Shown here piece by piece: positions 11,054 to 16,875 of a stretch of DNA of 25,502 nt. Numbering within the stretch: position 1 is the stretch's first letter; each line of letters opens with the position of its first letter. The DNA is taken from assembly GCA_003171235.1 (NCBI GenBank), contig PMYM01000069.1:1-25502 (forward strand), given 5' to 3'. The DNA comes from Phycisphaerales bacterium (GTDB taxonomy: Bacteria > Planctomycetota > Phycisphaerae > SM23-33). The notes below the pieces were generated by a model that did not search any database, was not told the DNA's origin, and worked only from the letters and a program-made list of their open reading frames with translations. Position numbers and translations under genes: made by a program.

Positions 11054-11947
11054 ATGGGTCAGAAGGTATCGCCAATCGGTTTCCGCACGGGAATCACGCT
11101 AGGCTGGAAAAGCCGGTGGTTCGCCCCCAAGAGCAACTACGGCGAGTTCCTGGTGGAAGACCAGAGGATACGGCGGTTCATCGACCAGAGGCTCAACCGC
11201 CAACCGCCCTATGCCGCTATCAGCGCCATCGAGGTGGAGCGCACGCGGGAAGAGGTCAAGGTGATACTGAAGACCGCCCGCCCGGGCCTGGTGATCGGCC
11301 CGCGAGGCGCCGAGGTGGAAAAGCTCAAGGAAGCCCTGGAAGAGCTGACCAACCGGCGCGTAAACATCAATATTGTCGAGATTACCCGCCCCGACCTGGA
11401 CGCTCAGTTGGCGGCAGAAGCCATCGCCGAGCAGATGAAGCGGCGGGCCAGTTTCCGCCGCACCATCAAGCAGCGGTGCGAGACGATCATGCAGGCCGGC
11501 GCCAAGGGCGTGAAGGTAGTGATTTCCGGGCGGCTGGGGGGGGCGGAGATGAGCCGCACGGTCAAGCAGATCATCGGTTCGATCCCGCTGCAGACGTTAG
11601 ACGCAGACGTCGACTACGGCTTTGCCCCCAGCTTTACCACCTATGGCGCCCTGGGCATTAAGGTGTGGATTTACCGGGGCAAGTTCGGCGAGCCGCTGGA
11701 TCCGCCTCAGGCGCCCAGCGGAGGCTGGTCGCGCCGCCGCGATGACGGTGGTTTTGGCGGCGGCGGTGGTGGCGGCGGCGGACGCGGCGGTCGTGGCAGC
11801 GGCGGCGGCGGGCGTGGTGGGCGGCCTGGGCGCGGTGGACGCGGCCCTGGAGGCCCCGGACCCGCGCCTGGCCACGGACCCGCGCCTGGCCCCGGACCCG
11901 CACCCGCTCCTGGCGCCGGCGGAGCTACCGGCCCGAGCGGAAAGTAA
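11054..11947 (+). CDS. rpsC: 30S ribosomal protein S3 with RGG/PAG-rich tail
   Basis: S3 lies at the mRNA entry channel and has helicase activity with S4 and S5. The first about 218 residues are a regular S3: MGQKVSPIGFRTGI, a KH domain with VIGPRGAEVEKLKEAL (G-x-x-G form GPRG), then MQAGAKGVKVVISGRLGGAEMSR and YGALGIKVWIYRGKFGEPL. The protein then continues for about 79 residues of low complexity: a stretch with repeated Gly, RGG and GRGG units, followed by Pro/Ala/Gly repeats encoded partly by an 18-bp tandem DNA repeat. Total length is 297 residues against 233 in E. coli. The tail looks disordered and could bind RNA. The frame stays open to a stop 25 bp before rplP. Confidence 0.97.
   Translation: MGQKVSPIGFRTGITLGWKSRWFAPKSNYGEFLVEDQRIRRFIDQRLNRQPPYAAISAIEVERTREEVKVILKTARPGLVIGPRGAEVEKLKEALEELTNRRVNINIVEITRPDLDAQLAAEAIAEQMKRRASFRRTIKQRCETIMQAGAKGVKVVISGRLGGAEMSRTVKQIIGSIPLQTLDADVDYGFAPSFTTYGALGIKVWIYRGKFGEPLDPPQAPSGGWSRRRDDGGFGGGGGGGGGRGGRGSGGGGRGGRPGRGGRGPGGPGPAPGHGPAPGPGPAPAPGAGGATGPSGK
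11858..11911 (+). repeat. 18-bp tandem repeat in the rpsC tail
   Basis: Three adjacent 18-bp units begin at 11858, 11876 and 11894. The first two differ only at one position near the end (GGACCCGCGCCTGGCCAC and GGACCCGCGCCTGGCCCC); the third keeps the first half and diverges. They encode GPAPGH/GPAPGP/GPAPAP. The pattern suggests recent expansion by slippage. Confidence 0.75.
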
Positions 11948-11972
11948 TCCCAGTACGGAAGGATAGAGTCCC

Positions 11973-12395
11973 ATGGCGATGATGCCAAAAAGAGTTAAGC
12001 ATCGCAAGGCCCAGCGCGGGCGCGTGCGCGGGAACGCCACCCGCGGCAACAGCGTGGCCTATGGCGATTTCGGTCTGCAATCATTGGAGCCGGCTTGGAT
12101 CAGCGGCCAGCAGTTGGAGGCCGGGCGCATGGCCGCGACCCATTACCTCCACCGCGAGGGCCGGGTCTACATCCGCGTCTTCCCGGACAAGCCGGTGTCC
12201 GCCAAGCCCCTGGAGACCCGCATGGGCAAGGGCAAGGGCGAGCCGGTCAAGTGGGTGGCGGTGGTCAAGCCGGGCACCGTCCTGTTTGAAGTGGCCGGCA
12301 CGGACGAGGAAACGGCCAAGGGCGCCCTGCGCCGCGTAGCCACCAAGATGCCCGTGCGCTGCCGCATGGTCAGCCGTCTGCGGACCTACGCCTAG
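11973..12395 (+). CDS. rplP: 50S ribosomal protein L16
   Basis: L16 organises the A site of the 50S subunit and contacts tRNA. The 140-residue product begins MAMMPKRVKHRKAQRGR and has GDFGLQSLEPAWISGQQLEAGR, VYIRVFPDKPVSAKPLETRMGKGKGEP and VKPGTVLFEVAG. The Arg of TRMGKGKG corresponds to the Arg hydroxylated in E. coli L16. An in-frame ATG at 11979 is an alternative that changes little. The helix after QQLEAGR (MAATHYLHREGRVYI) departs from the usual ARRAMTRH pattern, though hydrophobic spacing is kept. rpmC follows 11 bp after the stop. Confidence 0.97.
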   Translation: MAMMPKRVKHRKAQRGRVRGNATRGNSVAYGDFGLQSLEPAWISGQQLEAGRMAATHYLHREGRVYIRVFPDKPVSAKPLETRMGKGKGEPVKWVAVVKPGTVLFEVAGTDEETAKGALRRVATKMPVRCRMVSRLRTYA

Positions 12396-12406
12396 AGGTG
12401 CATGCG

Positions 12407-12628
12407 ATGAAACCCCAGGAAGTAAAGCAGTTGTCCAACGAGGAAATAGATGCCGAAATCGACCGCCTCAAACGGCACCTTTTCGATTTGCGCACCCAGG
12501 CGGTTACCGAGAAGCTGGAAGATCCTTCCATGCTGACCAAGACCCGGCGCGACATCGCCCGGCTGAAGACCGAGCAGCGGGCACGACAGCCGGCCCCGAC
12601 CGCCGGCGTCGGACAGGCAGGTAAGTAA
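12407..12628 (+). CDS. rpmC: 50S ribosomal protein L29
   Basis: L29 is a small helical protein beside L23 at the exit tunnel. The ATG at 12407 is preferred because GAGGTG (12395-12400) lies 6 bases upstream, giving 73 residues starting MKPQEVKQLSNEEI; the in-frame GTG at 12398 would lie inside that site. The DRLKRHLFDLRTQAVTEKLEDPS segment and TKTRRDIARLKT are the family's two helices. The last part (about 13 residues, rich in Pro, Ala and Gly) is a short extension. The stop shares one base with the rpsQ start (TAATG). Confidence 0.95.
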   Translation: MKPQEVKQLSNEEIDAEIDRLKRHLFDLRTQAVTEKLEDPSMLTKTRRDIARLKTEQRARQPAPTAGVGQAGK

Positions 12629-12942
12629 TGACTAACTCAAAGGTTCCGGCCGCACGGGCCAAGATGACAGTGCGGGAAGGCGTAGTGGAAAAGTGCAGCG
12701 GCGCCAAAAGCATTCGCGTAGTGCTCCAGACGCTGGTGCGGGAGCCGCGGTACGGCAAGTACCAGCGGCGCAAGACCCGGCTGCTGGTGCACGATCAGGC
12801 CGAGCAGGCCCAGGTCGGCGACACGGTTGAAATCGCCGAGTGCCGCCCGCTTTCCCGGCGGAAGTCCTGGCGTTTGACCAGGGTGCTCAAGAAGGGCACC
12901 GGCGTGCAGGTGCTGGCCACTGGCAACGAGGTGAGCCCGTGA
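12628..12942 (+). CDS. rpsQ: 30S ribosomal protein S17
   Basis: S17 is a primary 16S rRNA binding protein with an OB fold. The 104-residue product has the core pattern REGVVEKCSGAKSIRVVLQTLV, PRYGKYQRRKTRLLVHD, VGDTVEIAECRPLSRRKSWRL. The family's usual DKMDKT turn is replaced by KCSGAKS. A short N-terminal extension of about 12 residues and a C-terminal tail of about 14 make it longer than the 84-residue E. coli protein. Its start overlaps the rpmC stop (TAATG) and its stop overlaps the rplN start (GTGA), suggesting tight translational coupling. Confidence 0.96.
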   Translation: MTNSKVPAARAKMTVREGVVEKCSGAKSIRVVLQTLVREPRYGKYQRRKTRLLVHDQAEQAQVGDTVEIAECRPLSRRKSWRLTRVLKKGTGVQVLATGNEVSP

Positions 12943-13325
12943 TTCAGCAGGAAATGCGACTGGATATCGCCGACAACACCGGCGCCAAGCGGGGCGAGTG
13001 CATCAAGGTGTTGGGCGGCTCGACGGCCCGAGGCAAGTTCACCCGGCGGGTGGCCAGCGTCGGCGACGTCATTATCTGTGCCATCAAGAAGGTCGCCCCC
13101 GGCGGCGAGGTCAAGCAGGGCGACGTGGTGCGGTGCGTGGTGGTGCGGACGGCCTTCCCGGTGCGCCGGCGAGACGGCAGCTACGTCCGTTTCGACCGTT
13201 CCGCGGCCGTCATCATCGACGAGGAAGGCAATCCCAAGGGCACACGCATCTTCGGAGCGGTGGCCCGCGAACTGCGAGAGAAGAACTTCATGAAGATCAT
13301 CTCTCTGGCCGCGGAGGTGGTATAG
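12939..13325 (+). CDS. rplN: 50S ribosomal protein L14
   Basis: L14 forms an intersubunit bridge and binds the silencing factor RsfS in other bacteria. The GTG at 12939 is chosen because VIQQEMRLDIADNTGAK aligns with the family start and the codon overlaps the rpsQ stop (GTGA). It gives 128 residues against 123 in E. coli. CIKVLGGS, GDVVRCVVVRTAFPVRRRDGSYVRFD, NPKGTRIFGAVARELRE and FMKIISLAAEVV are diagnostic. A few extra residues (around ARGKFTRR) follow LGGS. The in-frame extension upstream to 12840 lies inside rpsQ and is rejected. Confidence 0.96.
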   Translation: MIQQEMRLDIADNTGAKRGECIKVLGGSTARGKFTRRVASVGDVIICAIKKVAPGGEVKQGDVVRCVVVRTAFPVRRRDGSYVRFDRSAAVIIDEEGNPKGTRIFGAVARELREKNFMKIISLAAEVV

Positions 13326-13327
13326 CA

Positions 13328-13666
13328 ATGGCCTGTCACGTACGAAAAGGCGACACAGTGGCGGTTCTCGCCGGCGACGACAAGGGTAAGACCGGCGAGG
13401 TGCTCAAGGTCGATTACAGCAAGGGCAAAGTCCTGGTGCAGGGCATTAACCGCGTGTACAAGCACATGCGCCCCAGCCGGCGGCATCCGCAGGGCGGGCG
13501 CATCCAGAAGGAGATGCCCGTCGCCATCTCCAACGTGCTGCCGGTGGACCCCAAGACGGGAAAACCCACCCGGGTCCGCTTCGTGGTCAAGCCCGACGGC
13601 ACCAAGCAGCGCGTGGCCGTCAAGAGCGGCGAGGTGCTGGGAGTTCTGGGCAGGAAAACTCAGTAG
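13328..13666 (+). CDS. rplX: 50S ribosomal protein L24
   Basis: L24 initiates 50S assembly by binding the 5' domain of 23S rRNA. The start at 13328 gives 112 residues beginning MACHVRKGDTVAVLAGDDKGKTGEV, the KOW motif with its conserved GxxKGKxGxV pattern. GINRVYKHMRPS, GGRIQKEMPVAISNV and TRVRFVVKPDGTKQRVAV complete the family. A much longer in-frame reading from 12998 runs through rplN and is only a frame extension. The gene starts two bases after the rplN stop and is followed by rplE after 12 bp. Confidence 0.96.
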   Translation: MACHVRKGDTVAVLAGDDKGKTGEVLKVDYSKGKVLVQGINRVYKHMRPSRRHPQGGRIQKEMPVAISNVLPVDPKTGKPTRVRFVVKPDGTKQRVAVKSGEVLGVLGRKTQ

Positions 13667-13678
13667 GAAAGCGTCAGC

Positions 13679-14221
13679 ATGGTCCCGCGCCTAAAAGAAC
13701 ACTATAAGAATAACGTAGTGCCGGCACTGGCCAAGGAATTTGGCAAGTCCAACCGCATGGCGGTGCCGCGCCTGAGCAAGATTGTCATCTCCATGGGCCT
13801 GGGCAAGTCCATCGCCCAGGAGGCGCTGCTGGACAGCGCCGTGGCCGAACTGGCGGTTATCGCCGGGCAGAGGCCGATTGTCACCCGCTCGCGCAAGGCC
13901 ATCAGCAACTTCAAGCTCCGCCAGGGCATGAAGATCGGGGCCAAGGTGACTCTGCGCGGCGCCCGGATGTGGGAATTCCTCGACCGGCTGATTTCCCTGG
14001 CCATTCCCCGGGTCAAGGACTTCCGCGGACTGGCCCCCAGCGGCTTCGATGGCCGGGGCAGCTACAACATGGGGCTGTCGGAGCAGACGGTCTTCCCGGA
14101 GATTTCACCGGACAAAGTCACTAGTATCCAGGGCATGAACATAAGCATGGTAACCACGGCCAGGACCGACGAAGAGGCCCGCCGGCTGCTGGTGCTGCTG
14201 GGCATGCCGTTCCGCAGTTAG
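13679..14221 (+). CDS. rplE: 50S ribosomal protein L5
   Basis: L5 is part of the central protuberance, binding 5S rRNA and contacting P-site tRNA and S13. The 180-residue product is of normal size and begins MVPRLKEHYKNNVVPAL. Typical blocks are NRMAVPRLSKIVISMGLG, AGQRPIVTRSRKAISNFKLRQGMKIGAKVTLRG, FLDRLISLAIPRVKDFRGL and YNMGLSEQTVFPEI. AGGAAAG, about 8 bases before the ATG, can serve as the ribosome binding site. It lies between rplX and rpsN as in the spc operon of most bacteria. Confidence 0.98.
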   Translation: MVPRLKEHYKNNVVPALAKEFGKSNRMAVPRLSKIVISMGLGKSIAQEALLDSAVAELAVIAGQRPIVTRSRKAISNFKLRQGMKIGAKVTLRGARMWEFLDRLISLAIPRVKDFRGLAPSGFDGRGSYNMGLSEQTVFPEISPDKVTSIQGMNISMVTTARTDEEARRLLVLLGMPFRS

Positions 14222-14233
14222 AACGAGGAGTCG

Positions 14234-14419
14234 ATGGCAACCAAGGCGCAAGTGCAAAAGAGCAAACGGACGCCTAAATTCAGCACCCGCCTGAAGCGGC
14301 GGTGCGAACTGTGCGGGCGGCCGCGCAGCGTCTACCGCAAGTTCCGCATCTGCCGGATCTGTCTGCGTAACCTGGCCCACGAGGGCAAGGTGCCGGGCCT
14401 GCGGAAAGCAAGCTGGTGA
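14234..14419 (+). CDS. rpsN: 30S ribosomal protein S14, zinc-binding type
   Basis: S14 is a 30S head protein. The 61-residue form is the short type Z, with a zinc ribbon made by Cys24, Cys27, Cys40 and Cys43 (CELC and CRIC). The C-terminal FRICRICLRNLAHEGKVPGLRKASW-type ending is diagnostic (ends VPGLRKASW). GGAG, 3 to 6 bases before the ATG, is the likely ribosome binding site. A zinc-free paralogue, if one exists, is not in this window. Confidence 0.97.
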   Translation: MATKAQVQKSKRTPKFSTRLKRRCELCGRPRSVYRKFRICRICLRNLAHEGKVPGLRKASW

Positions 14420-14432
14420 GGCAAGAGAGAAT

Positions 14433-14831
14433 ATGAGCCTGAGCGATCCCATTGCTGATATGCTCACGCGGATTCGCAACGCCGCTCGCGTGAAACGTAA
14501 GACGGTCAACATCGCAGCCAGCGGCGTGTGCGAGGGCATTGCCCGCGTGTTGAAGGATGAAGGTTACATCGACGATTACAGCCGCGTCGACGATGGCCGG
14601 CAGGGCCTGCTGCGCATTCACCTGCGGTACGGCCCGGCGGGCGAGCAGCTCTTCACCGAGCTGGATCGCGTCAGCCGCCCGGGACGGCGGGTGTATATGG
14701 GCGTCACCCGGTTGCCCAAGCCCCTGGGCGGGCTTGGCATCGCCATCGTGTCCACTTCCAGCGGCGTGTTGTCTGACCGGCAATGCCGCCAGAAGAAGAT
14801 CGGCGGCGAGATTCTCTGCACCGTCAGTTAG
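14433..14831 (+). CDS. rpsH: 30S ribosomal protein S8
   Basis: S8 binds the central domain of 16S rRNA and represses the spc operon in E. coli by binding mRNA near rplE. The 132-residue product starts MSLSDPIADMLTRIRNAA and includes VCEGIARVLKDEGYIDDY, SRPGRRVYMGVTRLPKPLGGLGIAIVSTS and GVLSDRQCRQKKIGGEILC. The length is normal. I see no obvious copy of the S8 rRNA site near rplE, but helix matching by eye is unreliable. rplF follows 8 bp downstream. Confidence 0.97.
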   Translation: MSLSDPIADMLTRIRNAARVKRKTVNIAASGVCEGIARVLKDEGYIDDYSRVDDGRQGLLRIHLRYGPAGEQLFTELDRVSRPGRRVYMGVTRLPKPLGGLGIAIVSTSSGVLSDRQCRQKKIGGEILCTVS

Positions 14832-14839
14832 GACTCACT

Positions 14840-15421
14840 ATGTCGCGCATAGGCAAGAAACCTGTGGCCGTTCCGGATAATGTCAAGGTCGCCATCGACG
14901 GGCGGACCGTGCGTGTCGAAGGGCCCAAGGGCAAGCTGGCCTGGACCCATCGCCCCGAAGTCAGCGTCAGCTACGACGTGCCCGCCAAGACAGTCACCGT
15001 TGCCCGCAACGACGACAATCGGCTGACGCGGGCGCTGCATGGCACCACCCGCAACCTCATCGCCAACATGATCAAGGGCTGCCTGGAAGGCTATTCCCGC
15101 AGCCTGGAAGTCTACGGCGTGGGCTATGGCGTGGCTCTCCAGGGCGCCAAGTTTTCCCTGACCGTGGGCTTTGCCCAGCCGCGGGCGTTCGAGGTTCCGC
15201 CGGGCGTGACGGTTACCGTGCAGACGCCCCAGGCCCGTGGCGAGAGCGAGCCGGCCCGCTTCACCGTTTCGGGGCCGGACAAGCAGGCCGTGGGCGAGTT
15301 TTCCGCCCGCGTCCGCCGTGCTCGCCCGCCCGAGCCGTACAAGGGCAAGGGCATCCGCTATGCCGGCGAATACGTCCGCCGCAAGGTCGGCAAGGCCTTT
15401 GCCGGTACGGCTGGAGCGTAG
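14840..15421 (+). CDS. rplF: 50S ribosomal protein L6
   Basis: L6 lies near the GTPase-associated centre and the sarcin-ricin loop. The ATG at 14840 yields 193 residues starting MSRIGKKPVAVPDNVKV; the in-frame start at 14783 lies inside rpsH and is rejected. The two duplicated domains are visible, with ARALHGTTRNLIANMIKG-type and YGVGYGVALQG segments, and the C-terminal signature RPPEPYKGKGIRYAGE. A short insertion (around PQARGESEPARF) lengthens domain two relative to E. coli (177 residues). A 76-bp gap with alternative stems separates it from rplR. Confidence 0.97.
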   Translation: MSRIGKKPVAVPDNVKVAIDGRTVRVEGPKGKLAWTHRPEVSVSYDVPAKTVTVARNDDNRLTRALHGTTRNLIANMIKGCLEGYSRSLEVYGVGYGVALQGAKFSLTVGFAQPRAFEVPPGVTVTVQTPQARGESEPARFTVSGPDKQAVGEFSARVRRARPPEPYKGKGIRYAGEYVRRKVGKAFAGTAGA

Positions 15422-15429
15422 TGGTGTGG

Positions 15430-15464
15430 CACAGGCGTGGTCCTGTGTGCGGGCCCGGGCCTGT
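15430..15464 (+). other. Two overlapping alternative stems, rplF-rplR gap
   Basis: CACAGG (15430-15435) can pair with CCTGTG (15442-15447). The overlapping ACAGGC (15431-15436) can instead pair with GCCTGT (15459-15464). The two stems exclude each other, and GGGCCCGGGCC lies between. There is no T-run. rplR is reached 33 bases later with a good ribosome binding site. The pairings are exact; any regulatory role is speculation. Confidence 0.3.
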
Positions 15465-15497
15465 ATTAACTGAGATTTGCAACAAGAGGCCATTGAG

Positions 15498-15860
15498 ATG
15501 AAGCATCTGATAGACAAAATGCAGAGGCGCCAGCGGCGCAAGTTGCGAGTTCGCCGCCGCGTGCAGGGTACGCCGCAGCGCCCGCGGCTGACAGTCTTCC
15601 GCAGCAACAAGAATATTTACGCCCAGATCATCGACGACACCGCCGGCAAGACGCTGGTGGCGGCCTCGACTATGGAAAAGATCGACGGCGTCGCTTACGG
15701 CGGCAACAAGAAGGCGGCGGCAGTGATAGGCACGGCCCTGGCCCAGAAAGCCATCCAGGTCGGCATCAAGCAAGTCGTTTTCGACCGCAACGGCTATGCC
15801 TACCACGGTCGGATCAAGGAATTGGCTGACGCCGCCCGCAAGGTGGGACTGGAGTTTTAG
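15498..15860 (+). CDS. rplR: 50S ribosomal protein L18
   Basis: L18 binds 5S rRNA and helps attach it to the 50S subunit. The ATG at 15498 is preferred: AAGAGG (15484-15489) lies 8 bases upstream, and the alternative TTG at 15477 would sit before that site. The 120-residue product has RRKLRVRRRVQGTPQRPRLTVFRSNKNIYAQIIDD, the GNKKAAAVIGTALAQKA helix and the ending QVVFDRNGYAYHGRIKELADAARKVGLEF-type (VVFDRNGYAYHGR). Length is normal for the family. rpsE follows 38 bp downstream. Confidence 0.97.
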   Translation: MKHLIDKMQRRQRRKLRVRRRVQGTPQRPRLTVFRSNKNIYAQIIDDTAGKTLVAASTMEKIDGVAYGGNKKAAAVIGTALAQKAIQVGIKQVVFDRNGYAYHGRIKELADAARKVGLEF

Positions 15861-15898
15861 GAACGGCGCCGCCGGCGGCGGCCACAGGAGCAATAGTC

Positions 15899-16408
15899 TT
15901 GACGCAAACGCAGAACGAATCTCGTGCGGCGGATTTCTTCGAGGAAAAAGCCTTCGAAGATCACGTGGTGAAGATCTATCGCTGCGCCAAGGTCGTCAAG
16001 GGTGGTCGGCGCTTCCGTTTCGGCGCCCTGGTTATCATCGGCGATCGTAACGGGCGGGCGGGCATAGGCTACGGCAAGGCCAACGAAGTGCCGGCGGCCG
16101 TGGAAAAGGGCGTCAAGAACGCCCGCAAGAACATGTTCAGCGTGGTGCGCAAGGGATCGAGCATTCCCCACGTCGCCCAGGCCCGCTACGGCGCCAGCAA
16201 GGTGGTGCTGGTGCCGGCCAGCGAGGGCACGGGCGTGATCGCCGGAGTGCACCTGCGGCCGCTGCTGGAGCTGGCGGGCATTCGCGACGTGCTGACCAAG
16301 GCCTTCGGTTCGACCAATCCCAAGAACCTGGTGCAGGCTGGCATGCGGGCACTGACAAGCCTGCGCAGCCAGGAGACCATTGCCGCTCTGCGCGGAGTAA
16401 AACTGTAA
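15899..16408 (+). CDS. rpsE: 30S ribosomal protein S5
   Basis: S5 lies at the mRNA entry site and affects decoding accuracy. I use a TTG start at 15899 because AGGAG (15886-15890) is spaced 8 bases upstream and no suitable ATG or GTG precedes the conserved core. The product is 169 residues. The core has VKIYRCAKVVKGGRRFRFGALVIIGD, GYGKANEVPAAVEKGVKNARKN, VPASEGTGVIAG and the ending AFGSTNPKNLVQA. The stop shares one base with the rplO start (TAATG); there is no rpmD (L30) gene between the two, where it is usually found. Confidence 0.97.
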   Translation: MTQTQNESRAADFFEEKAFEDHVVKIYRCAKVVKGGRRFRFGALVIIGDRNGRAGIGYGKANEVPAAVEKGVKNARKNMFSVVRKGSSIPHVAQARYGASKVVLVPASEGTGVIAGVHLRPLLELAGIRDVLTKAFGSTNPKNLVQAGMRALTSLRSQETIAALRGVKL

Positions 16409-16860
16409 TGAAGCTTCAAGAGATACTGACGCTGGCCGGGCACAAGAAAAAGCGCAAACGCGTGGGCCGTGGCACGGGCAGCGGGCGCGGCAAGACTTCC
16501 ACTCGCGGGCAGAAGGGCGCGGGCGCCCGGGCCGGCGTAAAGGCCAATTACGGCTATGAGGGCGGCCAAAACCCGCAGTTGTTCCGCATTCCCAAGCGCG
16601 GCTTCAACAACGCCAACTTCACCCTGGTCTACCAGGTGGTCAACGTGGGCAGCCTGGAGAGCTTTAAAGACGGGCAGCGCGTGGACATCGAAACGCTCGT
16701 TAAGGGCCATCTGGCCCGCGCCGGCGGGGGACCGATCAAGATCCTCGGCGATGGCAAACTGACCAAGAAACTTACAGTCGTCGCTCACGCCTTCTCGGCG
16801 CCGGCCCAGGCCAAGATTGCCGCTGCCGGCGGCAGCGTGGAGCAAATCAAGCTTCCGTAG
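16408..16860 (+). CDS. rplO: 50S ribosomal protein L15
   Basis: L15 is a late-assembly protein of the 50S subunit. The 150-residue product begins MKLQEILTLAGHKKKRKRVGRGTGSGRGKTSTRGQKGAGAR, the basic Gly-rich arm typical of L15, followed by YEGGQNPQLFRIPKRGFNN. The C-terminal half (VKGHLARAGGGPIKILGDGKLTKKLTVVAHAFSAPAQAKIAAAGG) is also characteristic. Its start overlaps the rpsE stop (TAATG) because rpmD is missing. secY follows directly, the usual spc-operon arrangement. Confidence 0.97.
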   Translation: MKLQEILTLAGHKKKRKRVGRGTGSGRGKTSTRGQKGAGARAGVKANYGYEGGQNPQLFRIPKRGFNNANFTLVYQVVNVGSLESFKDGQRVDIETLVKGHLARAGGGPIKILGDGKLTKKLTVVAHAFSAPAQAKIAAAGGSVEQIKLP

Positions 16861-16875
16861 TTGGACAGAGAACCT

